From an uncultured Clostridia bacterium (lineage in GTDB: Bacteria; Bacillota; Clostridia; Christensenellales; Aristaeellaceae): 32,871 nucleotides of DNA. A model generated the notes under the pieces. The model was given only the letters and a program-made list of their open reading frames with translations, ran no database searches and was not told where the DNA came from. Below are positions 16,331 through 24,480 of the stretch, piece after piece; within the stretch, counting starts at the first letter, position 1; the number at the start of each line of letters is the position of its first letter. The DNA is taken from NCBI GenBank assembly GCA_946615495.1, contig CAMOHY010000002.1:1-32871 (forward strand). Direction: 5' to 3'. Made by a program: the position numbers and the translations under genes.

Positions 16331-17545
16331 TCAACGGGCTTCATTGTTCTTTGCCACGCGCTGGGCCCAAATCAGCACCAGAGTGCCGGCCAAACTTAAA
16401 ACGGCCCAGGAAACGAACACCGCCGCCCAGCCGAACTGGTCCGACAGGAACCCGGCGAAGGCGCCGGAAAAGGAGCTGCCCACGTAGATCATGGCATCCA
16501 ACAGGCCCGCCGCCAAGGCTACCCGGTTGAGGGAGCTGTACTGCATGGGCATGATGGTGGTAAGCAGCGGGTTCAGGCCGTAGGTCATGGCGGAGATGCC
16601 CACCAGCACGATCACGAAGGGCCACAGGCTGCCAAGCGTCGCGGGCAGCGCCGCGCACAGCACGGTGCAAACGGCATACAGGATAATAGAGGAAAGATAG
16701 GAATTGTTTCCGCTGCGCTTATAGGCAGCTTGGCCCAGGCGGATGCCCAGGAAGTTGACGGCGGGGATAATGAGGATGATGCCCACGGCGCTGCTCAGAT
16801 CAATGCCCTGGGTGTCCATCAGCAGCTTGGCGGCCCAATTGGTGATGCCGTCCCGCACGTAGCCGTTGGCAATACAGGTAATCAGCAGCAGGATCAAATT
16901 GGTGCGAAGCAGCAGATGGCTGATCGGGGCCTGCCTCTCGGAAGCTGCTCCTTCCATGGGCTGCGCATCATAATCCACCGGCATCCGCTTCATAAAAAGG
17001 ATGCAAGGAACGGCAATTCCCGCCGTGACCAAGCCGGACACCAGGAACGCGATCCGCCAGGAAAGCAGGCTGGTGAGCAGCCCCGACAGCGCCCAGGCGA
17101 TCAAGTAGCCAAAGATCAGGGTCAGGGACATAAAGAAGGCGGCGTGATCCCGCACCTTGTCCCTGAAATGCACAGCCAGAATGCGCACGATGGGGGTCCA
17201 GATCAGGGACTGCAAAAGCCCGTTCACGAACCACAGCGCCACCAGCAGCGGGAAATAGGGGCAGAAGGAGAACAGCACGTTCACCAGGGCGGACCCCAGC
17301 AGGCCAATGAGCATGAGCCGGGGCCCCGGCTGACGGTCCGCCAGCAGCCCGGACAATACCTGGCCCGCCGCATAGGGAATGGCAAAGAAGGTGGGCAGCA
17401 GGCCCACCTGGGCGGTGCTGACGGAAAAGGTTTTGGCGATGGCGTCCAGGGAGGGCGACAGATTGCAGCGGGAAATATACGCCGCCGTATACGCGAGGAA
17501 GCAGGCAATCAGCAGGGACAATTCGGTTTTGGTGTAGCGTTTCAT
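16331..17545 (-). CDS. MFS transporter (sugar-phosphate/OPA-like)
   Basis: MKRYTKTELSLLIACFLAYTAAYISRCNLSPSLDAIAKTFSVSTAQVGLLPTFFAIPYAAGQVLSGLLADRQPGPRLMLIG..., many TM helices. Confidence 0.85.
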   Translation of the reverse strand: MKRYTKTELSLLIACFLAYTAAYISRCNLSPSLDAIAKTFSVSTAQVGLLPTFFAIPYAAGQVLSGLLADRQPGPRLMLIGLLGSALVNVLFSFCPYFPLLVALWFVNGLLQSLIWTPIVRILAVHFRDKVRDHAAFFMSLTLIFGYLIAWALSGLLTSLLSWRIAFLVSGLVTAGIAVPCILFMKRMPVDYDAQPMEGAASERQAPISHLLLRTNLILLLITCIANGYVRDGITNWAAKLLMDTQGIDLSSAVGIILIIPAVNFLGIRLGQAAYKRSGNNSYLSSIILYAVCTVLCAALPATLGSLWPFVIVLVGISAMTYGLNPLLTTIMPMQYSSLNRVALAAGLLDAMIYVGSSFSGAFAGFLSDQFGWAAVFVSWAVLSLAGTLVLIWAQRVAKNNEAR

Positions 17546-17581
17546 AGCGTTTGAATCCTTTTTTATTGGTAAAGGGAGGCT

Positions 17582-19117
17582 TTACTCCATATAATACACC
17601 TTCAGCTTTGCCATATCTTCGTCGCTGAGCGCCCTGCGGTACAGGCACACATCGTCCAGAACGCCGGGAAGCTGCTGGCCGGGGCCCTGCGCGTCGTCCC
17701 GGCCCAGGAAAAGCCGGGGAGTTTGCCCGTTCAAAAACAGCTGTTTTCCAGGAAGCTGCTGGCGGAGGAACGGCTCAAAATTCATGGAGAATCCTGTGGC
17801 GCCGGTTTCCGCATCATAGGATATTGCCAGGAACATCCACACCCCTTCCCGCTGGGGCGGCAGGCCGATTTCCATGTTTTTGGTTTTTTCCGCGTCCAGG
17901 GTTCTTACCGTCAGCACCAAGTGGTCTTCTCCCGTCGCTACCACATAGAGCCAGGACGCCGGATTTTCCGGGCAATGGACCCCCATAATGGGCATCCTGC
18001 CTTCCACCGCGTTCAGCTTGACCCATGCGGTAAGGGAAAAGCTTTCGCTTGCCGCCGGACAGGGCATGGACAGCGATCCATCGTCAAAGCGCATCCCGTG
18101 GCCCCGCACGCCGTCCACCAGGTACAATTTGCCCTGCTGTTCCGCGCCCTCCGGCAAAGCATCGATGCACTCAAAGGGCAGATAGAGCGCGGGCTCCAGC
18201 CCCGAAAGCTGCTGCAAAAAGCGTCCCGTTTCCGGCTTGGGCTGGGGCTCCTTGCGTTCCAAGGGAAGTCCCTGTGGCCGGGGCAGATTTTCCGGCACGT
18301 CGGCAAACAAGCCCCCAGGCACCCGGCTGTTCCAGGTATCGGGAATTTCCAGGCCCAGAGCATGCAGGATGGCCGGGGCGGTGTCCCGCACCAGCATATC
18401 ATGCAGCTCCACGTGCTGCGCGCCGCCGCCCGCGGCATAAAAGCACACATATTTTTCCGCGTCGCTGTCCCCGCCGTGGCTGCCCCGTCCATTGGCATCC
18501 GGCGGGGTGCCGCCGTGATCGGCTTCCACAATCATCATCGTGTCGTCCAGCCAGCCCCGTTTTTCTATGGCGGATACGATTTTGCCGATGTACTCGTCGT
18601 TTTTACTAATCATTGCCAGGTGTTCGGGCGTGCCGTAGCCGTGGGCGTGGCCCTCGTGATCCACGCTGTCAAAATGAAAATACATCAAAGTGAAATCATG
18701 ATGGTTGATATATTCGATGGCGGGCTCCACCAAGTCACAGTCCTTGGCGTGATATTTATAAACACCCAAGCCATCCTCGATGATGCCGAAGTTCACGTTG
18801 TTCCAGTCGCAAAAGGAGGCCAATTCCGCTTTGGGCCGATGCTCCCGGACCACCCGGAACACGGAGGGATAGGGCGAATCCACCGGATAGGGCTTTTTGC
18901 CCGTTGCCCAGTTGGTCAGCCCGTGGCGGCGGCAGTCCACGCCGTGCAGCATGCTGCCCCAGCACTCGGCGCTGATGGTGGGCATTTCCGTCAGGGTCCG
19001 GCGGCTGACGGCTCCCTTTTTGAAAATGCGGTCTATGTTGGGGGTAGGCGTCTGTTCAAAGAATGTGCCCGCCCCATCCACGCCAAACAATACAACCCGT
19101 TTCGCCCAAGCTTTCAT
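17582..19117 (-). CDS. Alkaline-phosphatase-superfamily phosphodiesterase/sulfatase-like enzyme with C-terminal LamG-like domain, cytoplasmic
   Basis: VVLFGVDGAGTFFEQTPTPNIDRI...EMPTISAECWGSMLHG...YFHFDSVDHEGHAHGYGT...MMIVEADHGGTPPDANGRGSHGG; C-terminus SFSLTAWVKLNAVEG...LFLGRDDAQGPGQQLPGVLDDVCLYRRALSDEDMAKL. Confidence 0.82.
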   Translation of the reverse strand: MKAWAKRVVLFGVDGAGTFFEQTPTPNIDRIFKKGAVSRRTLTEMPTISAECWGSMLHGVDCRRHGLTNWATGKKPYPVDSPYPSVFRVVREHRPKAELASFCDWNNVNFGIIEDGLGVYKYHAKDCDLVEPAIEYINHHDFTLMYFHFDSVDHEGHAHGYGTPEHLAMISKNDEYIGKIVSAIEKRGWLDDTMMIVEADHGGTPPDANGRGSHGGDSDAEKYVCFYAAGGGAQHVELHDMLVRDTAPAILHALGLEIPDTWNSRVPGGLFADVPENLPRPQGLPLERKEPQPKPETGRFLQQLSGLEPALYLPFECIDALPEGAEQQGKLYLVDGVRGHGMRFDDGSLSMPCPAASESFSLTAWVKLNAVEGRMPIMGVHCPENPASWLYVVATGEDHLVLTVRTLDAEKTKNMEIGLPPQREGVWMFLAISYDAETGATGFSMNFEPFLRQQLPGKQLFLNGQTPRLFLGRDDAQGPGQQLPGVLDDVCLYRRALSDEDMAKLKVYYME

Positions 19118-19153
19118 CGCTTCATATCTCCTGTCTTTCCATATTGAAACATT

Positions 19154-19858
19154 TCATTCCCGGCCCATTGCCTTTCGGATTCCAAGCGCCAGGGACGCGC
19201 TGCGGGTGGTGATATTCAAAAGGTCCTTTGCCATGAATTCCTTGAGCGGCGCTTCCTCGTTGAGCGTCCACAGGGACAGGGCCGCCTTCCGCTCGCGCAT
19301 TTTTTCAATCAATTCATCCGGCATATATTTATACGGGGCGTTCAGCGCTTCCGCTCCCAGCCCGCGAAGGCGGGCTGAGACCGCGTCCGCGTTTGCCAGC
19401 AAAAAGGCGGTTTGGCTCCATCGATCCGGCGGCTCTTTTTTCGACAAATCCCGCACCAATTCCTCCGAATTCAGAAAAATACGGCTGCGGCGGGCAATTT
19501 CCGGTTTTTCCGCCAGCAAAGCCGTATCCACCGAGCCGGAAAAAATCAGCTGGTCCGGCCCAATACCGCATTTTTCCGCCAGCTTCAGCGTGGGCAGCAG
19601 GGCCCCGTATTCCTTCAAATCGCAGTTGACGGCAATGCCGCTCTTTTGAATCAGCCCAAACGCGTCCTCCACCGGCGTCAAGCCGGAAAAAAGCGCCGGC
19701 AGATCGTGGGTAAGCCACAATCTGCCCTGCGCGTCCATACGAATATCGATTTCCACGCAGTCCGCCCCCAGGGCAACGCCCGTTTCGATGGACGCGATGG
19801 AGTTATCCGGCGTACCTTCGCAGCCGGAGTGGGCGGTAATCATGATCTTTCGGCTCAT
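19154..19858 (-). CDS. Glycerophosphodiester phosphodiesterase
   Basis: MSRKIMITAHSGCEGTPDNSIASIETGVALGADCVEIDIRMDAQGRLWLTHD...; start trimmed to the Met after GGGGAGGAAAGCGC. Confidence 0.85.
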   Translation of the reverse strand: MSRKIMITAHSGCEGTPDNSIASIETGVALGADCVEIDIRMDAQGRLWLTHDLPALFSGLTPVEDAFGLIQKSGIAVNCDLKEYGALLPTLKLAEKCGIGPDQLIFSGSVDTALLAEKPEIARRSRIFLNSEELVRDLSKKEPPDRWSQTAFLLANADAVSARLRGLGAEALNAPYKYMPDELIEKMRERKAALSLWTLNEEAPLKEFMAKDLLNITTRSASLALGIRKAMGRE

Positions 19859-19902
19859 GCGCTTTCCTCCCCTATCGATCGTTTTTTGGAATCTTTTTAT
19901 CC

Positions 19903-20183
19903 CTTGACAGCGCCGGTCATGGCGCTTTCCTCCACCTCCGGGGGTCTTCTGCTCCACGAAGGTTTTAATCAGAATCACGTAATAAGAGGAAATCAGGGAG
20001 GGCAGGATATACACCAGGAAGTTATTCAGCAGCCCGTAGAACCGGAAAATCAGGTGCGTGGGAATCATGCCGCCCGCCACATAGCCGGTAATAATCAGCA
20101 TGCGGTACAGGAATTTCCGGCGGGGCATTTCCTCCTTGGAAAAAAGATGCCCCAGCAGCATGCAGCACAGCACCGTGCCCGTT
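19903..20183 (-). pseudogene. Decayed carbohydrate ABC transporter permease (CUT1) with frameshift and internal deletion
   Basis: VLCCMLLGHLFSKEEMPRRKFLYRMLIITGYVAGGMIPTHLIFRFYGLLNNFLVYILPSLISSYYVILIKTFVEQ, then a shift to another frame reading RPPEVEESA-MTGAVKG*. PPEVEESA is an EAA-loop start and MTGAVKG* a typical C-terminus of this family. Confidence 0.7.
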
Positions 20184-20316
20184 ACCCGTTAGCGCGGCCC
20201 CACACCTGATCCTGCACGATCAGCATCCCTGACTTTTTGAGCTGCTTGCCCAATTCCTTGACGTCATAACACACCAGCCGGTTGTTGATATCCACATTTG
20301 TGCGGCGGTTAAAATG
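20182..20316 (-). pseudogene. Fragment of a VirB4/TraE-type conjugation ATPase
   Basis: HFNRRTNVDINNRLVCYDVKELGKQLKKSGMLIVQDQVWGRANG*, resembling the xFNHRTNVDxxNRLVCxDIKELGKQLKKxGMLxVQDQVWxR segment of ICE-borne VirB4-like ATPases. Confidence 0.65.
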
Positions 20317-20444
20317 TATCTTATGTGTGTGCTGGATAGACGGGACGTTTTACCATTTGAAGATGCAGCCTTTTTCATGCCGCTCCATTCCATCAGCGCT
20401 CATCGTTCAAATGCGCGGCAGGCGGGACGGTATTATTTTCAGGA

Positions 20445-21200
20445 TTAATTTAACTGATACTGCAGCGGCTGCAAAATATCCGCGATCAAACGCGCGTCGC
20501 GGATGATGGTTTCCGGGTCGAACCGGGGGGAGGGACCGGACACGCTGACCGCGGCGATGACCTGGCCGCTGGTGCTGAACACGGGCACCGCCACGCAGCG
20601 GATGCCGAATTCATGCTCCATGTTGTCCACGGCATAGCCGTTCTGGCGCACCTCCTCCATCTGCTGGCGCAGGGCGGCGGCGTCGGTGAGGGTGCAGCCG
20701 GTAAAGGCCCGCTTGGGCGCGGCCAGCACGGCCTCCATTTCTTCCGGCGGCAGGTGGGCCAGCATGGCTTTGCCCAGGCCCGTGCAGTACAAGGGGGCCC
20801 GCTCGCCCAAAATATTGCGGGTCTGCTGCTGCATGGAGGGGTAGGCAGCCTCGATATACAGCACCTCCCGCTCATCCAGGATGCCGAAATAGCACACCTC
20901 CTTGGTTTCGCGGGCGATGCGGGTGAGATAGGGCAGGAACATATCCCGCAGCCCATGGTGGCTGGACACGATGTAGGCCAGGTGCAGCACCTTGAGCCCC
21001 AGGGCGTACTTGCTGTTTTCCGGATTTTTGATGAGATACCCGCATCTTTGGAAGGTGCTCAGGATGTTGTACACCGTGCTTTTTTGAAGGCCCAGCATCC
21101 GGGATATTTCAGAAATGCCCAGTTCGGGCTTATCCACGGAAAAGCATTCCAGCACGGAAAGCGCCTTGGCCAGAGATTTTACTGTGCTGTTTTCCGTCAT
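20445..21200 (-). CDS. IclR family transcriptional regulator
   Basis: MTENSTVKSLAKALSVLECFSVDKPELGISEISRMLGLQKSTVYNILSTFQRCGYLIKNPENSKYALGLKVLHLA...GERAPLYCTGLGKAMLAHLP. Confidence 0.95.
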   Translation of the reverse strand: MTENSTVKSLAKALSVLECFSVDKPELGISEISRMLGLQKSTVYNILSTFQRCGYLIKNPENSKYALGLKVLHLAYIVSSHHGLRDMFLPYLTRIARETKEVCYFGILDEREVLYIEAAYPSMQQQTRNILGERAPLYCTGLGKAMLAHLPPEEMEAVLAAPKRAFTGCTLTDAAALRQQMEEVRQNGYAVDNMEHEFGIRCVAVPVFSTSGQVIAAVSVSGPSPRFDPETIIRDARLIADILQPLQYQLN

Positions 21201-21236
21201 GGGCTTTCCCTCCTCTGCCCGCGCGTTTGGCGGCCA

Positions 21237-22157
21237 TTATTTCAGCAGCGTTTCGCGCAGGAAATCCGCCGCCCGCTGCATCTGGCGCACCTCCTCCTGG
21301 AAGGTGGGCGTAAGCCCTTCGGCGGGCGACACGCGGGTGAACGGGCTGGTAAAGTTCTTTTCGATCTGCCACTGATGATACTTGGCGTTGGCGGGGTAAT
21401 ACTGCCGCTCAATCTGGGAAAACGCCGTCAAAAAGCCCTGGAGGGTTTCCGCCTTTTGGGAATCGGTATCCCAGCAGGCCGTAAGAGCGCGGTACAGGTC
21501 CATATGAAAATTCATCATCACGCCGGAAAAGCCCGCCGCCCCCGCCCGCAGGGAGGAAAGGAGGGTGGTGGTGTTGGCGTTGTACAGGCGGAAGGAGGTG
21601 CCGCGGAGCACGTCCAGCCGCTTTTGAATAAGCTCGATATCGCAGCAAGTGTCCTTCATGAAGGCGAAGCGCCCTGTTCCGGCGCACCATTCCAGCTCCT
21701 CCAAGGTTATAAGCCGCTTGAAGGGATAGGGGCATTCATAAAAGCCCAGGGGCATATCCTGGGGCGCCGCCTCCAGAATGCGCCGCACCATGGGCAGCAT
21801 GGAAGCCTGCTGCCGCCCGGCAGGCACCAGGCGGTTGGTAATCAGGATCAGGGCGTCCGGCCCGGCGGAGGCGATCTCCTTCAGCTCCGCAATCTGGTCC
21901 TCCGCGCCCCAGGCCGTATGGCCGGAAGCGATCACCGGCACATGGGCATGGCTTTTTACGAACCGCACCAGCTCCACCCGCTCCTTGAGGCTCAGGAAAA
22001 AAATTTCGCTGGATTGGCAGGCGGCAAAAAGCCCCTCCGCCCCGTTTTCCTCATACCAGGCGATCAGCCTTTCCAAAGAAGGATAATCGATTTCTCCCTC
22101 CTGGGTGAAGGGAGTAAGCATCACGGGCCAAAGCCCTTTTTCGCTGTGGGTGGACAT
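21237..22157 (-). CDS. Dihydrodipicolinate synthase / N-acetylneuraminate lyase family protein
   Basis: MSTHSEKGLWPVMLTPFTQEGEIDYPSLERLIAWYEENGAEGLFAACQSSEIFFLSLKERVELVRFVKSHA...PLGFYECPYPFKRLI...FAFMKDTCCDIELIQKRL. Confidence 0.88.
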   Translation of the reverse strand: MSTHSEKGLWPVMLTPFTQEGEIDYPSLERLIAWYEENGAEGLFAACQSSEIFFLSLKERVELVRFVKSHAHVPVIASGHTAWGAEDQIAELKEIASAGPDALILITNRLVPAGRQQASMLPMVRRILEAAPQDMPLGFYECPYPFKRLITLEELEWCAGTGRFAFMKDTCCDIELIQKRLDVLRGTSFRLYNANTTTLLSSLRAGAAGFSGVMMNFHMDLYRALTACWDTDSQKAETLQGFLTAFSQIERQYYPANAKYHQWQIEKNFTSPFTRVSPAEGLTPTFQEEVRQMQRAADFLRETLLK

Positions 22158-22197
22158 GGAGCATATCTCCTTCCGGGATATCAAAATTTTTGAAAAC

Positions 22198-22216
22198 CGT
22201 TCCGTAATACTGAACA
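22198..22216. promoter_or_regulatory. Candidate operator copy 1 (probably IclR)
   Basis: CGTTCCgtaatacTGAACA, immediately downstream of the -10 of the - strand promoter. Confidence 0.6.
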
Positions 22217-22222
22217 CATTTT

Positions 22223-22251
22223 ATAATATGCCATTCTTCATCGTCTGTCAA
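22223..22251 (-). promoter_or_regulatory. Sigma-A promoter for the DHDPS-like gene and iclR
   Basis: TTGACA (22251-22246), 17-nt spacer, TATTAT (22228-22223) on the - strand. Confidence 0.75.
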
Positions 22252-22291
22252 TAGGATTTCATTTATTTTTTTGCAAAATTTTTTGCCGGTA

Positions 22292-22321
22292 TTGACAAAT
22301 CTATCCCATCCATGATACAAT
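22292..22321 (+). promoter_or_regulatory. Sigma-A promoter for the catabolic/transport operon
   Basis: TTGACA (22292-22297), 18-nt spacer, TACAAT (22316-22321). Confidence 0.75.
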
Positions 22322-22328
22322 AATTGCG

Positions 22329-22355
22329 ATGAACGTCGTTCATTTATACTGAACG
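22329..22355. promoter_or_regulatory. Candidate operator copy 2 (probably IclR), three half-sites
   Basis: ATGAACGtCGTTCAtttatacTGAACG: contains a perfect 7-1-7 palindrome and CGTTCA-N7-TGAACG, 15/19 identical to copy 1. Confidence 0.6.
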
Positions 22356-22443
22356 ATTGATTGGCCGTCGCTGCAAAACGATTCTTTACTAACATATAGA
22401 AGCAACCCGAATCTTCATTCTTGTTGAAAAAGGAGCGGCTGTT

Positions 22444-23493
22444 ATGCTTGCATTGAAATCTCACCGCCTGATTATGGACCAGGAAATCACCGTGGCCTGC
22501 CACGCCTCCACCGTGCTGCCGCTGGAAAACGGCCATGTGCTGGTGGCCTGGTTTGGCGGCAGCCACGAACACAACGACGATGTGAGCATTTATTTGGCGG
22601 AAAAGGACGAAAAGGGCTTTGGCGCGCCCCGGCTCATGGCCTCCACCCTGGAGCCCCATTGGAACCCCGTCCTTTATCAGCACGCCGGCGGCCGCATCCA
22701 GCTTTTCTACAAGGTGGGCCGGGAAATCCGGGATTGGCGCACCTACACGCGGGAATCTGACGACCTGGGCAGAACCTGGACGCCCACCGCGGAGCTGGTT
22801 CCCGGCGATGTGAGCGGCGGCCGGGGCCCCGTGCGCAATAAGCCTATCCAATTAAAGAATGGCCGCATCCTCGCTCCCGCCTCCATTGAGCGGGGGCTGT
22901 GGGTGTGCTTTATGGATATTTCCGACGACGGCGGCAGGACCTGGAAGCGCTCCAACATCATCGAGGCCCAGGGCACCCATCATTTGGACGAAGGCCTGAA
23001 ATACTGGCAGGAAAAAATGCTCCAGGCTAAGCAAGCAGGCGCGCCCATGGACCGCAGCCAGCTTCCCCCCGAATACCGCCATGGCCGGGGCGTGATTCAG
23101 CCCACGCTGTGGGAGGATGAGGAAGGGGTGCACGCCCTGCTGCGCAGCGGCGAAGGCTTCATTTACCGCACCGATTCCGCCGACCAAGGGGACACTTGGT
23201 GCGAAGCCTACCCCATCCAGGTGCCCAATAATAACAGCGGCATCGATTTAACGCGCCTGGAGGACGGCACCCTGCTGCTGGCCTACAACCCCATCGGCCA
23301 AAGCTTCGGCCTGCGTTCGCCCATTTCTCTGGCCGCGTCGCGGGACAATGGGCGCGCCTGGGAAAAGCTGTGCGACCTGGAAACGGAGCCGGGCGAATTT
23401 TCCTATCCCGCTATCGTGTCCCGCGGCGGGAAGATATTCCTTACCTATACCTGGAAGCGGAAAAACATCGCCTATTGGGAATTTGAATGGTGA
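22444..23493 (+). CDS. BNR_2 sialidase-fold protein (exo-sialidase-like or related lyase/hydrolase), no signal peptide
   Basis: HASTVLPLENGHVLVAWFGGSHEHNDDVSIYLAEKDEKGFGAPRLM...SDDLGRTWTPT...SDDGGRTWKRSNII...SRDNGRAWEKL. Confidence 0.82.
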   Translation: MLALKSHRLIMDQEITVACHASTVLPLENGHVLVAWFGGSHEHNDDVSIYLAEKDEKGFGAPRLMASTLEPHWNPVLYQHAGGRIQLFYKVGREIRDWRTYTRESDDLGRTWTPTAELVPGDVSGGRGPVRNKPIQLKNGRILAPASIERGLWVCFMDISDDGGRTWKRSNIIEAQGTHHLDEGLKYWQEKMLQAKQAGAPMDRSQLPPEYRHGRGVIQPTLWEDEEGVHALLRSGEGFIYRTDSADQGDTWCEAYPIQVPNNNSGIDLTRLEDGTLLLAYNPIGQSFGLRSPISLAASRDNGRAWEKLCDLETEPGEFSYPAIVSRGGKIFLTYTWKRKNIAYWEFEW

Positions 23494-23519
23494 CAGGACG
23501 CAAGGAGAGGAGAAAAGCT

Positions 23520-24473
23520 ATGTCCACGGTCAAGAAAGCCGCTGTGAAAAGAGGCTCGCTGGGCGAACGCATCGTTCGGGCCATCCGGCGGGACAAGTGG
23601 CTGTTTCTCATCATGCTGCTGCCCACAGCCTACTACCTTTTGTTCTGCTATTATCCCATGTACGGCGTGGTGCTGGCGTTCAAGAATTTTAAGCCCAAGC
23701 TGGGCATCATCGGCAGCCCCTGGGCCAGCCAGAACGGCATGAAATATATCAACATGATTATTCGTGACCAATATTTCTGGCGGGTATTCTTTAACACCAT
23801 CATCCTGAACCTGCTCAACCTGGCCATCACCTTCCCCGCGCCCATCATCCTGGCGCTGCTGCTCAACGAGGTGGGCAGCAAATGGTACAAAAAAAGCGTG
23901 CAGACCATCACGTACCTGCCCCATTTTCTCTCCGCGGTGGTTATCGTGGGCATGCTCAACGACCTGTTCAATTCCACCGGCCTGGTGAACACCCTTATCA
24001 CCTCCATGGGCGGGGACAAGATTCCCTTCCTCACCTCGGCCAAGTGGTTCCGCCCGCTGTATATCGGCTCCAACCTGTGGCAGGGCGTGGGCTGGGATTC
24101 CATCATCTTCCTGGCCGCCCTGTCCAGCCTGGATATGGAATTGTACGAGGCCGCCCGCATCGACGGCGCCGGGCGCTGGAAGCAAACGCTGCATATCACC
24201 CTGCCCGGCATTCTGCCCACCATCGTCATCATGCTCATCCTGGCCATGGGCCGCATCATGAGCGTATCCTTCCAGAAAATCTGGCTGATGATGAACGGCG
24301 GCAACCAGCAGGTGGCGGATGTGATTTCCACCTACGTTTACCAGCGCGGCATCATCAATTCCGATTTCAGCTACGCCACGGGCGTGAACCTGTTCCAGTC
24401 CCTGGTTTCTCTCTTCTTTGTGCTCATTACCAACGCCATTTCCAAGCGGGCCACCGAAACGTCGCTGTGGTGA
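23520..24473 (+). CDS. Carbohydrate ABC transporter permease (LplB/UgpA-like)
   Basis: DKWLFLIMLLPTAYYLLFCYYPMYGVVLAFKNFKP...LYEAARIDGAGRWKQTLHITLPGILPTIVIMLILAMGRIMSVSFQKIWLM. Confidence 0.93.
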   Translation: MSTVKKAAVKRGSLGERIVRAIRRDKWLFLIMLLPTAYYLLFCYYPMYGVVLAFKNFKPKLGIIGSPWASQNGMKYINMIIRDQYFWRVFFNTIILNLLNLAITFPAPIILALLLNEVGSKWYKKSVQTITYLPHFLSAVVIVGMLNDLFNSTGLVNTLITSMGGDKIPFLTSAKWFRPLYIGSNLWQGVGWDSIIFLAALSSLDMELYEAARIDGAGRWKQTLHITLPGILPTIVIMLILAMGRIMSVSFQKIWLMMNGGNQQVADVISTYVYQRGIINSDFSYATGVNLFQSLVSLFFVLITNAISKRATETSLW

Positions 24474-24480
24474 GAGGAGG

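Noticed and set aside
19154-20173. Single 339-aa GDPD protein with an N-terminal membrane domain, as in the ORF track
   Set aside because: The N-terminal part is a permease remnant in a fortuitously open frame. GDPD has its own RBS and Met at 19858, and the true permease end (PPEVEESA-MTGAVKG*) is in another frame.
20613-22193. 526-aa + strand ORF across iclR and the lyase gene
   Set aside because: Crosses two convincing - strand genes and reads as low-information antisense.
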